Position numbers and translations under genes: made by a program
From: UBA7455 sp026713185
GTDB taxonomy: Bacteria; Pseudomonadota; Gammaproteobacteria; Pseudomonadales; Azotimanducaceae
Length of the DNA: 64,000 nt
Reading direction: 5' to 3'
Assembly (NCBI GenBank): GCA_963665785.1
Contig: OY762456.1
Coordinates: 3,844,001-3,908,000 of the forward strand
Shown here: positions 8,878 through 16,788 of the stretch, piece after piece
Numbering within the stretch: the first letter of the stretch is position 1
Layout of the letters: every line of letters begins with the position of its first letter
The notes under the pieces: model-generated
What the model was told of the DNA's origin: nothing
Databases searched by the model: none
What the model saw: the letters and a program-made list of their open reading frames with translations, nothing else

Positions 8878-8937
8878 CCATTAATAAATGGACCTGACCC
8901 CATTTTGCCATTAATAAATGGACCTGACCCCATTTTG
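8878..8937 (+). repeat. Two perfect 30-bp tandem repeats in the desaturase leader
   Basis: The unit at 8878-8907 is repeated exactly at 8908-8937; each holds TGGACCTGACCCCATTTT. A degenerate third copy (GTGGACCTGACCCCATT) precedes them from about 8853. The motif TGACCCC/GGGGTCA is a common core of REP-like elements linked to RAYT (REP-associated tyrosine) transposases. The repeats end 11 bases before the desaturase ATG, so they occupy the ribosome-binding region of that gene. Confidence 0.85.
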
Positions 8938-8948
8938 GGAAAAAAATC

Positions 8949-9896
8949 ATGACAACAAGTCATTGGACAGAAAAGACTGCCCGGGATTTACTGGCCGCGG
9001 AAGAACTGGTGCAAGTCACCAGGAAAAGTAATTTGCAGGGCTGGTCTATCATTCTGTTCGACTGGATGATTATCAACGGTATCTTCTGTATCGCCGCCGT
9101 GTATCCCAATCCATTCACCCTCATCGCAGCGGTCGTTTTATTGGGAGGGCGGCAACTGGCGCTGGGGATTGTGGTTCATGAAACCGGACACCGTACACTT
9201 TTTCAGTCTCAGGCACTCAATGACTTCTGCGGGAAATGGCTCTCTGGCTACTGGGTTTTTTCCGATAAAGAAAGTTATATGAAGGGGCATTTGAAACATC
9301 ATCAGAATGCCGGAACGGCCCAGGATCCGGATCTTCCCAATTACAGCGCCTACCCGGTTTCACGGGAGAGTTTACGACGCAAAATAAAACGCGATCTGAC
9401 AGGGCAGATAGGCTGGCGGCGGATAAAATCAATCGGCCGTTCCATACGACAGATCAGGACTATTCAACCCAGGCTTCGCCAGACACTCATTCGATCTTTG
9501 ATGGTGAACCTTGCCATGCTGATCACCATGACTCTGTTCGGTCATCCATGGTTATACCTACTCTGGGTTATCGCATTCATGACCAGCCACATGCTGGTTA
9601 CGAGGATACGCCAGATCGCGGAACACGCTGCAGTTCCGGACAACACCAGCCTGGATATCAGACGCAATACGAGAACAATCCATATATCAAGACTGGAACG
9701 TCTGCTGATTGCACCACATCGAGTGAATTACCACATAGAGCATCATCTGATGCCCTCTGTGCCGATCTATCATTTGCATTTACTGCATGATCTGCTGCTG
9801 AGGAAGGGATACTACGATGGCATTGAATTTTCACGCGGATATTACAATCTGCTGAAACAGGTCACTTATCCTGCTGCCCAGGGGACTGTTTCCTAG
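8949..9896 (+). CDS. Fatty acid desaturase
   Basis: A 315-residue membrane di-iron desaturase with all three histidine boxes: HETGH (77-81), HLKHH (114-118) and HIEHH (262-266). Hydrophobic segments near residues 36-70 and 185-215 would form the membrane hairpins. The family inserts double bonds into acyl chains or hydroxylates lipid head and acyl groups using O2 and an electron donor. It follows gpsA on the same strand. Its start is only 11 bases after the tandem repeats and has no strong Shine-Dalgarno sequence, so expression may be low or repeat-dependent. Confidence 0.9.
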   Translation: MTTSHWTEKTARDLLAAEELVQVTRKSNLQGWSIILFDWMIINGIFCIAAVYPNPFTLIAAVVLLGGRQLALGIVVHETGHRTLFQSQALNDFCGKWLSGYWVFSDKESYMKGHLKHHQNAGTAQDPDLPNYSAYPVSRESLRRKIKRDLTGQIGWRRIKSIGRSIRQIRTIQPRLRQTLIRSLMVNLAMLITMTLFGHPWLYLLWVIAFMTSHMLVTRIRQIAEHAAVPDNTSLDIRRNTRTIHISRLERLLIAPHRVNYHIEHHLMPSVPIYHLHLLHDLLLRKGYYDGIEFSRGYYNLLKQVTYPAAQGTVS

Positions 9897-9999
9897 AAGG
9901 CCGTCCAATAACTCCTATCAAACAAATTCTTTCTAAACCCGGGTTCCGGGGCAGCCACCCCGTACGATGCTATCAAACACACACTATTCCCGACTTACA

Positions 10000-10146
10000 G
10001 CAGATGGCTTTGGGGTGTTCATTTGCACCAGCATAATGTCGGAGCGCCGAGTTGAAGGAGCATGACTACAGGCATGCGGGGGAAGCTCGGGAATCCGGGA
10101 GGGACGCGCAGACGCTGGTGCAGATGAATGCCCCAAAGCCATCTGC
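10000..10146 (+). repeat. Dispersed ~146-bp inverted-repeat element, copy A
   Basis: Begins GCAGATGGCTTTGGGGTGTTC and ends with the imperfect inverse GAATGCCCCAAAGCCATCTGC; the middle contains GCATGACTACAGGCATGC and GGGAATCCGGGAGGGACGCG. The same element recurs at 10201, 28268 and 56970, all in the same orientation. The preceding TATCAAACACACACTATTCCCG is also shared with the 56970 copy, so the mobile or duplicated unit is larger than the core. Confidence 0.85.
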
Positions 10147-10200
10147 GAACAGCTTCATTAATAAAACGATCTATCCAATAAGCACAACATCCGACAAACA

Positions 10201-10346
10201 GCAGATGGCTTTGGGGTGTTCGTTTGCGTAAGCATAATGTCGGAGCGCCGAGCTGGAGGAGCATGACTACAGGCATGCGGGGGGAGCAAGGGAATCCGGG
10301 AGGGACGCGCAGACGCTGAAGCAAATGAATGCCTCAAAGCCATCTG
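10201..10346 (+). repeat. Dispersed ~146-bp inverted-repeat element, copy B
   Basis: Second copy, about 55 bases after copy A and in the same orientation. Similarity with the 28268 and 56970 copies continues past the core through CACTCGTTAATGAAACAAGC to about 10375. It lies in the convergent gap between the desaturase and csrA, where REP-type elements often affect transcript ends. Confidence 0.85.
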
Positions 10347-10398
10347 CGAACACACTCGTTAATGAAACAAGCCTCATCAAACATGACGAAGATGATCC

Positions 10399-10422
10399 GG
10401 TGATCAGTTACCCCTGATCACC
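10399..10422 (-). terminator. Hairpin straddling the csrA stop codon
   Basis: GGTGATCAG and CTGATCACC form a perfect 9-bp stem with a 6-base loop; the csrA stop codon (TAA) lies in the loop. No U-run follows, so it is not a classical intrinsic terminator. It may be a 3' end processing or stability structure. Confidence 0.4.
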
Positions 10423-10599
10423 ATCCGGTCTCTTATCTTCCGTCTGGATACGATTGTATATTTCCTCACGATGAACGGTTACGTCTCTGGGTGCGTTCAC
10501 GCCAATGCGAACCTGATTGCTTTTTATTGCCAGCACCCTGACCGTAATATCATCGCCAATCATCAGTGTTTCACCAACTCGCCGAGTCAATATAAGCAT
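10408..10599 (-). CDS. csrA: Carbon storage regulator CsrA/RsmA
   Basis: A 63-residue RNA-binding protein starting MLILTRRVGETLMIGDD, with the conserved core VRIGVNAP and the RNA-contact segment VTVHREEIYNRI (R44 equivalent present). CsrA dimers bind GGA motifs in mRNA leaders and control carbon flow, motility and biofilm. It follows lysC by 21 bases, the order alaS-lysC-csrA seen in Pseudomonas. The short tail TEDKRPDGDQG is unremarkable. Confidence 0.97.
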   Translation of the reverse strand: MLILTRRVGETLMIGDDITVRVLAIKSNQVRIGVNAPRDVTVHREEIYNRIQTEDKRPDGDQG

Positions 10600-10620
10600 T
10601 ATGCTACTCCTTGTGATTTT

Positions 10621-11868
10621 TTATTTCCCTGTCAAGCTATCTTCTGCAAGATCAAACGCTGCGTGCAAGGCACGAGCGGCCAATTCGATGTATTCCTCTG
10701 CAATAACTACTGATATTTTAATTTCGGAGGTTGAAATCATTTGAATATTGATCGCCTTCTCTGCCAGCACTTCGAACATCCTGCTGGCGACACCTGCATG
10801 CATCTTCATGCCAACTCCGACTATCGACAACTTTGCAATCCTGTTGTCACCCGTGACTTCCCGGGCGCCAATGCCGGTAATACCTGTCGTCTGTTGCAGG
10901 ATATCCATTGCCTGCACATAATCATTCCGACTCACGGTAAATGTAAAGTCTGTCGTGTTATCAGCCGCTACGTTCTGGACTATCATGTCCACTTCTATAT
11001 CTGCTTCACTGATGGGTCCCAGTATTCGCCAGGCGACACCGGGAACGTCCTTCACTCCCAATACTGTCAGTTTCGCCTCATCCCTGGTGAATGCAATACC
11101 CGAAATGATGGGTTGTTCCATAGTCGATTCATCCTCAATGGTGATTAACGTTCCCGGTGTATCATCAAAGGTTGACAGTACACGCAATGGCATCTGATAT
11201 TTTCCTGCGAATGCCACAGCTCTTGAATGTAATACATTTGACCCAAGACTGGCGAGTTCCAGCATTTCTTCGAATGTGACCTGGTCCATACAACGGGCAG
11301 AATCCACAACTCTCGGGTCCGTAGTGTAAACCCCTTTTACATCAGTAAAGATCTGACATTCCCGGGCTTTGAGTACGACGGCCAGGGCAACCGCAGTTGT
11401 ATCGGAACCGCCTCTGCCAAAGGTTGTGATATTGCCGAATTCATCCACTCCCTGGAAACCGGCAATGACAGGTACTTCCCCATCGTCGATGGACTTCTGA
11501 AGTGCTCCGGTGTCGATCTGTTCGATTCTTGCCCGGGTATGCGACGAATTGGTTAAAATTCCTGCCTGGGCGCCGGTGAAGGATCTTGCGGCGCAACCGA
11601 ATTTCATCAAAGTCATCGCCAGTACGGCAATGGTGATCTGCTCACCGGTGGACAGCAGCACATCAACCTCACGTCGCGATGCCGGTTTATTGAAATCGAC
11701 TTCATTCGCCAGACTGTCCAGTCTATCCGTCTGATCTCCCATCGCAGACACGACAACGGCTATCTGGTCACCCGCATTCCGAGCTGCCATGATTAACCTG
11801 GCCACATGTTCGATATGTGCGACCGAAGCCACTGAAGTCCCACCAAATTTCTGCACTAATATTGACAT
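10621..11868 (-). CDS. lysC: Aspartate kinase
   Basis: A 415-residue aspartokinase, first step of the lysine, threonine and methionine pathway. The N-terminal kinase domain opens with KFGGTS (residues 7-12) and includes FGRGGSDTTA near residue 150; two ACT domains in the C-terminal 150 residues give feedback inhibition by lysine and/or threonine. Its ATG at 11868 lies in the last unit of a 45-bp tandem repeat that also duplicates the ribosome-binding site, so initiation may be subject to competition from upstream start sites. Confidence 0.96.
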   Translation of the reverse strand: MSILVQKFGGTSVASVAHIEHVARLIMAARNAGDQIAVVVSAMGDQTDRLDSLANEVDFNKPASRREVDVLLSTGEQITIAVLAMTLMKFGCAARSFTGAQAGILTNSSHTRARIEQIDTGALQKSIDDGEVPVIAGFQGVDEFGNITTFGRGGSDTTAVALAVVLKARECQIFTDVKGVYTTDPRVVDSARCMDQVTFEEMLELASLGSNVLHSRAVAFAGKYQMPLRVLSTFDDTPGTLITIEDESTMEQPIISGIAFTRDEAKLTVLGVKDVPGVAWRILGPISEADIEVDMIVQNVAADNTTDFTFTVSRNDYVQAMDILQQTTGITGIGAREVTGDNRIAKLSIVGVGMKMHAGVASRMFEVLAEKAINIQMISTSEIKISVVIAEEYIELAARALHAAFDLAEDSLTGK

Positions 11869-11871
11869 TGA

Positions 11872-11913
11872 CTATCCCTGCCCCTGCACCATCCTCAACC
11901 GGCAAATTGACAT
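11872..11913 (-). CDS. Upstream short reading frame in lysC leader, copy 2 (13 aa)
   Basis: ATG at 11913 with the same CAGGGATAG upstream sequence as lysC encodes MSICRLRMVQGQG and stops at TAG within the next unit, a few bases before the lysC ATG. Translation of this frame is inferred only from the identical initiation context; it could be a leader peptide or an accident of the tandem duplication. Confidence 0.35.
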   Translation of the reverse strand: MSICRLRMVQGQG

Positions 11914-11916
11914 CGA

Positions 11917-11958
11917 CTATCCCTGACCCTGCACCATCCTCAACCGGCAAATTGACAT
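11917..11958 (-). CDS. Upstream short reading frame in lysC leader, copy 1 (13 aa)
   Basis: ATG at 11958 in the farther repeat unit encodes the same 13-residue peptide and ends at a TAG 4 bases before the start of the second short frame. Status is as uncertain as for the other copy. Confidence 0.33.
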   Translation of the reverse strand: MSICRLRMVQGQG

Positions 11959-12064
11959 CGACTATCCCTGCCCCTGCGCCATCCTCAACCAGCAAAAGGC
12001 TTTCACTGTAAACACCTCTCCCAGACTTTGTCTGTAACTCTTGCCAGATCTGAAAGTTCTCTAT

Positions 12065-14662
12065 TCAGCCAAGCTTTTCCTTAACAAAGTCCGTGACACT
12101 TTCCAATGCTGATGGCAGATTCACAACATCACCGCCACCGGCTTGTGCCATATCCGGTCTTCCACCTCCTCTACCACCTATCTGACCAGCAACATAGTTG
12201 ACCAGTTCCGACGCGTTGACTTTATCGGTCAGATCCTTTGTGACGCCGGCGATGAGTGACACTTTTTCGTTATTCACAGATGCCAGAACGACAATGCCGG
12301 TGCCAACCTTGTTTTTCAGACGATCAATTGTATCGGGTAAAGTCTTTGGATTGGTATCCTGCATCTGGTTGACGATCAACCTGGCATCACCAAGATCAAT
12401 TACCGAATCAGCAAGATCGCTGCCAGCCCCGCTGGCGAGTTTCATATTGAGCCGGTCCACTTCCTTTTCCAGCTTCCTGTTCCGGTCTATCAGTTGTTGC
12501 AATTTGTCGACGGCGCTGGTCTCATCTGTACGCAATAACGAAACGGTTTCCGACAGTGTACTCTCCAGTGTCTCGATGCGATCAATTGCACGTTCGCCAG
12601 TCATCGCTTCGATACGCCGGACACCGGCAGCAATACCCTCTTCGCTGATGATCCTGAACACACCAATGTCACCGGTGCGCCTTGCGTGAGTCCCGCCACA
12701 GAGCTCTATGGAGTAACCATTACCCATCGTCAATACACGCACATTTTCTGCATATTTTTCACCAAACAAGGCCATGGCGCCTTTTTCACGAGCCTCTTCA
12801 AGGCTCGTCACTTCAGTCTGGATGTCGCTGTTGAGCCTTATCTGTTCATTCACCTGCCGCTCGATCAGACGCAGTTCTTTGCCGGTGACCTTTTCAAAGT
12901 GCGAAAAGTCGAAGCGCAGCCTGTCCGGTGCAACCAGGGACCCGCGCTGCTTTACATGATCTCCCAGTACTTGCCGCAAGGCTGCATGCATCAGGTGTGT
13001 TGCCGAGTGATTAAGACGGGTGGCATTGCGCAGTTGGGCATCTACCTCACCGGTCAGCGTATCGCCAACCGAAATCCGGCCTTCTATCACCTGTATTTTA
13101 TGGACCGTGATGTTCCCGTTTTTAACCGTATCCTGGACATCAACCGTGACGCCATTGCCAGTGAATTGCCCGGTATCACCCACCTGCCCCCCTGATTCCG
13201 CATAGAATGGCGTTCTGTCGGTAACCAGAAGACACTTTTCTCCTGCCTCACAGCTTGTCTTTTCAGACCCGTCCCGGATCAGGGCAAGTATCGTGCTGTC
13301 GCATATCAGGGTGTCATAACCCGTAAACGTCGTTTCGGTATCCAGATTCAACTTTGGAATCTCTTCTTCCGAGAACCTGCTTGCCGCCCGTGCGCGTTCT
13401 TTTTGCAATTGCATCTGGTGGTGGAAACCATCCATATCCAGCGTCAATTTACGTTCACGGGCAATATCTTCCGTAAGATCCGTGGGGAAGCCATAGGTAT
13501 CGTACAGCTTGAAGACAACCTCGCCGGGGATCTGGTTTCCATCCAGATCTTTGATGGCATTCATCAACATGTGCATACCCTGAGCCAGCGTCAAATCAAA
13601 CTGCTGTTCCTCTTTGAGCAGAATTCTCTTGATCTGGTCCTGATGACTGACCAACTGCGGATTGTTCTCACCCATCTCGTCCACCAGAGTGTCCACAAGC
13701 TGGTGGAAGAAAGGTCCCCTGGACTGCAGTCTGGTCTGCCCATGTCGCAGCGCACGGCGGATAATACGCCGCATGACATATCCCCGGCCATTATTGGACG
13801 GCAGTACACCATCCGCTATGAGGAATGCCGCACTCCGAAGGTGATCGGCAATCACATTCAGGGACGGTTCGTCCGGATTGTTGCAATCAAGGAGTTCCGC
13901 CGCTTTTTTGCGTAAAGCCTTAAACAGGTCAATATCAAAGTTGTTGTGTACCCCCTGCAGGATTGCCGAGAGTCGTTCCAACCCCAGACCAGTGTCCACA
14001 CTGGGTTTGTCCAGCGGTGTTAAAGTACCGTCTGCTTCCCTTTCATACTGGGTAAATACCAGATTCCAGATTTCAACATATCGATCCTGGTCTTCATCCG
14101 GCGATCCGGGTGGACCACCGGGTACCTCTGGTCCGTGATCGTAAAAAATTTCGGAGCAGGGTCCGCAAGGCCCGGTATCCCCCATGGTCCAGAAATTATC
14201 CTCCAGACGCGTAATCCTGTTTGGGTCGAATCCGATATCCTCGAGCCAGATACGTTCTGCCTCATCATCATCCTTGTAGACCGTTACCCACAGACTTTCC
14301 CTGGGTAACCCGATCACCCGGGTCAGAAATTCCCAGGCATAGGCAATGGCTTCTTTCTTGAAATAGTCACCAAAACTGAAATTACCCAACATTTCGAAAA
14401 ACGTGTGGTGACGAGCGGTATAACCTACGTTATCAAGATCGTTATGCTTTCCACCGGCGCGAATACACCGCTGACAACTGACCGCACGGGTAAAGCCTCT
14501 GTTCTCACGCAGCGCCAGTGCTTCCTTGAACTGTACCATTCCAGCATTGGTAAACAGCAGTGTGGGGTCGTTGTCCGGCACCAGAGACGCCGACTCGACG
14601 ATCTGATGCCCCTTATCGACAAAGAACTGTATAAAAGCCTGGCGAAGTTCACGACTATCCAC
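12065..14662 (-). CDS. alaS: Alanyl-tRNA synthetase
   Basis: An 865-residue class II synthetase charging tRNA-Ala. The N-terminal catalytic domain starts FIQFFVDKGH and contains TNAGMVQFK (motif-1 region) and the conserved GDTGPCGPCSEI. The editing domain shows the zinc-binding pattern H552-x3-H556 with C655-x3-H659 (CGGTH), needed to clear Ser- and Gly-tRNA-Ala. The C-terminal DHHA1-type domain ends with the GGRGGGRPDMAQAGG segment. Located upstream of lysC and csrA on the same strand, 196 bases before lysC. Confidence 0.98.
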   Translation of the reverse strand: MDSRELRQAFIQFFVDKGHQIVESASLVPDNDPTLLFTNAGMVQFKEALALRENRGFTRAVSCQRCIRAGGKHNDLDNVGYTARHHTFFEMLGNFSFGDYFKKEAIAYAWEFLTRVIGLPRESLWVTVYKDDDEAERIWLEDIGFDPNRITRLEDNFWTMGDTGPCGPCSEIFYDHGPEVPGGPPGSPDEDQDRYVEIWNLVFTQYEREADGTLTPLDKPSVDTGLGLERLSAILQGVHNNFDIDLFKALRKKAAELLDCNNPDEPSLNVIADHLRSAAFLIADGVLPSNNGRGYVMRRIIRRALRHGQTRLQSRGPFFHQLVDTLVDEMGENNPQLVSHQDQIKRILLKEEQQFDLTLAQGMHMLMNAIKDLDGNQIPGEVVFKLYDTYGFPTDLTEDIARERKLTLDMDGFHHQMQLQKERARAASRFSEEEIPKLNLDTETTFTGYDTLICDSTILALIRDGSEKTSCEAGEKCLLVTDRTPFYAESGGQVGDTGQFTGNGVTVDVQDTVKNGNITVHKIQVIEGRISVGDTLTGEVDAQLRNATRLNHSATHLMHAALRQVLGDHVKQRGSLVAPDRLRFDFSHFEKVTGKELRLIERQVNEQIRLNSDIQTEVTSLEEAREKGAMALFGEKYAENVRVLTMGNGYSIELCGGTHARRTGDIGVFRIISEEGIAAGVRRIEAMTGERAIDRIETLESTLSETVSLLRTDETSAVDKLQQLIDRNRKLEKEVDRLNMKLASGAGSDLADSVIDLGDARLIVNQMQDTNPKTLPDTIDRLKNKVGTGIVVLASVNNEKVSLIAGVTKDLTDKVNASELVNYVAGQIGGRGGGRPDMAQAGGGDVVNLPSALESVTDFVKEKLG

Positions 14663-14844
14663 GGGTGTTACTCATTTAGAATTAAAATACATAAAAAATA
14701 CGCGACTGCTCCCCGTCCCTTAAGAACGGTGCGTCCTGCTTTGCAGGTTACCGATGGCGAAAGACAACCCTCCCTCTTCCGGTGCATTTTACATGGAATA
14801 TAAATAGAACTGAAACTCCCGGAAGTCGACGTTCATGACAGTTG

Positions 14845-15324
14845 TCAATAAAGCGAGTTGATCTGTTCAAATGAGAAACCACGCTGCTGCAGGAATCTGA
14901 TTCTCCTGGCTCTTTCCTTTGCATTTGCAGGGGGTGAATTGCCAAATTGCTTCTGCACCACCGTTTTAATGCCTGCGATCCAATCCATGTCGAAATCTGT
15001 AAAGACTTTCTCGATTGTCGTCAAGTCAACGCCCTTGTTTTTGAGTTCCGCCCGGATTTTCAGTGGACCCTGGCCTCGACCGGCACGGCTCCTGAGAAAT
15101 ACCTCGGCAAGTCTGGCATCACTCTGCAGACCCTGTTCACTGAGCAACGCTATCTCATTTTCAATCAACGTTATCTCAACAGCAAAGCGTTGTTGCAGTT
15201 TATGGCGCAATTCCTGACGGGAATGCTCCCGTCGCGCCAGTAAATTTAATGCGGCACGGCGGATATCAACATGGGTAGCTTCCGTCTCTGGTTCCCGCCT
15301 CCAGCGTCCCATCTTTCTCTGCAA
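14845..15324 (-). CDS. recX: Regulatory protein RecX
   Basis: A 159-residue alpha-helical protein of the RecX family, which caps or destabilises RecA filaments. Conserved landmarks are LLARREHSRQELRHKL near residues 29-44, the central QGLQSDARLAEVFLRSRAGRGQGP, and the C-terminal RARRIRFLQQRGFSFEQI. It lies 87 bases downstream of recA on the same strand, the usual co-transcribed arrangement; alaS follows 182 bases further. Confidence 0.95.
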   Translation of the reverse strand: MQRKMGRWRREPETEATHVDIRRAALNLLARREHSRQELRHKLQQRFAVEITLIENEIALLSEQGLQSDARLAEVFLRSRAGRGQGPLKIRAELKNKGVDLTTIEKVFTDFDMDWIAGIKTVVQKQFGNSPPANAKERARRIRFLQQRGFSFEQINSLY

Positions 15325-15411
15325 CGCTATCTTAAAAAACCGGCCGGCACTGTAAGTCTGTCAAATACCCGCCGGCACGACGATTGAGTCAGATACCGAT
15401 GTTGGGTGTCA

Positions 15412-16461
15412 TCAGGCAATGGTGATAGGCGTAACGTTGTCAACGCCTTCACTGTTGTCATCCGACTCTCCAAGTAATCTGATGCGAATCTGTTTTTCTA
15501 TTTCGTCTGCAATTTCCGGATTCTCCTCCATGTAGGCTGCGGCATTTTTCTTACCCTGGCCAATTCGATTATTCCCGTAGCTGTACCAGGCGCCGGCTTT
15601 ATCGATCAATCTCAACTGGACGCCCAGATCGATGATTTCACCCAGACGATAAATCCCCTTGCCATACAGGATCTGAAACTCTGTCTGCTTGAAGGGAGGC
15701 GCGACCTTGTTCTTGATGACCTTGACCCTGGTTTCACTGCCGACAACCTCATCACCATCCTTGATGGAACCAATTCGACGGATATCAAGGCGAACAGAGG
15801 TATAAAATTTCAGTGCATTACCACCAGTGGTGGTTTCCGGACTGCCGAACATGACACCGATCTTCATACGGATCTGGTTGATGAATACCACCAGGGTATT
15901 GGAGTTCTTGATGTTTGCTGCCATCTTCCGCAGCGCCTGGCTCATCAGGCGAGCCTGCAGGCCTACGTGATGGTCGCCCATTTCACCTTCAATTTCCGCT
16001 TTTGGTGTCAGTGCGGCAACCGAATCCACAATAACCACATCCACAGCGCCGGAGCGTACGATCATGTCGCAGATTTCAAGCGCCTGTTCTCCGTTGTCCG
16101 GCTGTGATATCAGCAGACTGTCTATGTTGACACCCAGGTTACTGGCATAGGTTGGATCCAGGGCATGTTCGGCGTCGACGAAAGCACAGGTCCCTCCAAT
16201 CTTCTGGCACTCGGCAATCACCTGCAGGGTCAGGGTTGTTTTTCCGGAGGATTCCGGCCCGTAGATCTCAACGATTCGACCTCTTGGTAATCCTCCAATG
16301 CCCAGCGCCACGTCCAGGCCAAGGGATCCAGTTGATATTGATGGTATCTTTTCCTGCGGGGCATCGCCCAGCCGCATCATCGCGCCTTTTCCAAACTGTC
16401 TCTCAATCTGGGAAAGTGCCGCGTTAAGTGCTTTTTCTCTGTTGTTATCTTTATCTGACAT
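15412..16461 (-). CDS. recA: Recombinase RecA
   Basis: A 349-residue RecA with Walker A GPESSGKT (residues 68-75), the L1/L2 DNA-binding loops (GEMGDHHVG; GSPETTTGGNALKFY) and the usual acidic C-terminus. It catalyses homologous pairing and strand exchange and stimulates LexA self-cleavage. An exact LexA-type box lies about 115 bases upstream, so SOS induction is expected. recX follows. Confidence 0.99.
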   Translation of the reverse strand: MSDKDNNREKALNAALSQIERQFGKGAMMRLGDAPQEKIPSISTGSLGLDVALGIGGLPRGRIVEIYGPESSGKTTLTLQVIAECQKIGGTCAFVDAEHALDPTYASNLGVNIDSLLISQPDNGEQALEICDMIVRSGAVDVVIVDSVAALTPKAEIEGEMGDHHVGLQARLMSQALRKMAANIKNSNTLVVFINQIRMKIGVMFGSPETTTGGNALKFYTSVRLDIRRIGSIKDGDEVVGSETRVKVIKNKVAPPFKQTEFQILYGKGIYRLGEIIDLGVQLRLIDKAGAWYSYGNNRIGQGKKNAAAYMEENPEIADEIEKQIRIRLLGESDDNSEGVDNVTPITIA

Positions 16462-16577
16462 ATATTCCTCTTCTTATACTAATTAATTCTTCTTATCTGA
16501 CTGAATGGTTGTCTTCCAATTCTCTATCTTTGTTCTTTCTTTTAGTGACTCGCTGCATGTGTCCCTAAATCAATTCA

Positions 16578-16593
16578 CTGTATGATTACACAG
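16578..16593. promoter_or_regulatory. LexA (SOS) box upstream of recA
   Basis: CTGTATGATTACACAG matches the gammaproteobacterial SOS consensus CTGT-N8-ACAG exactly. It sits in the divergent region between recA and mutS, on the recA side, where it would repress recA transcription until DNA damage. Confidence 0.85.
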
Positions 16594-16636
16594 TATCCTT
16601 AATTGCTCAAGTCTTTTTTATTGAAAAATAACCAAC

Positions 16637-16718
16637 GGGGTCGGAGTAAAGTGCCGGAGTAAAACTCAACGTTGCTGCAAAAGTGTGACGTTTTACTCCG
16701 GCACTTTACTCCGACCCC
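16637..16718. repeat. Large REP-like palindrome with 29-bp perfect arms
   Basis: The left arm at 16637-16665 (GGGGTCGGAGTAAAGTGCC then GGAGTAAAAC) and the right arm at 16690-16718 are exact reverse complements around a 24-base spacer. Half-sites occur at 5538-5566 and 53664-53691. GGGGTC...GTAAA motifs are common in REP elements mobilised by RAYT transposases; none is encoded here. It lies directly upstream of mutS. Confidence 0.88.
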
Positions 16719-16788
16719 ACTATTTTTCTTTGTTTCCTGCTTCAGGATTCACGTAGAATCAGATTCATCTGAAGCAGACAAGCAGCCC

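Larger units (their letters stand above)
11866..12000 (-). repeat. 45-bp tandem repeat carrying duplicated lysC start regions
   Basis: Three units with a strict 45-bp period cover the lysC leader. Each unit has GCAGGG(G/T)CAGGGATAGTC followed by ATGTCAAT; in the lysC-proximal unit this ATG is the lysC start. Read in another frame the array encodes a 15-residue repeat (VEDGAGAGIVDVNLP), which is a by-product with no start or context of its own. The ATGs are at 11958, 11913 and 11868. Confidence 0.9.

Noticed and set aside
10019..10355. Several 65-100-codon frames inside the dispersed repeats (also at 28194-28549 and 56923-57150)
   Set aside because: Their sequence is explained by the repeated element; the same frames recur only because the repeat recurs.
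11768..11995. A minus-strand frame with a 15-residue tandem repeat (VEDGAGAGIVDVNLP)
   Set aside because: It runs into lysC in another frame and the periodicity follows from the 45-bp DNA repeat; no start signal or family.
16672..16788. N-terminal extension of MutS by 39 residues
   Set aside because: It is translated from the REP-like palindrome; the conserved protein begins near 16789-16813.
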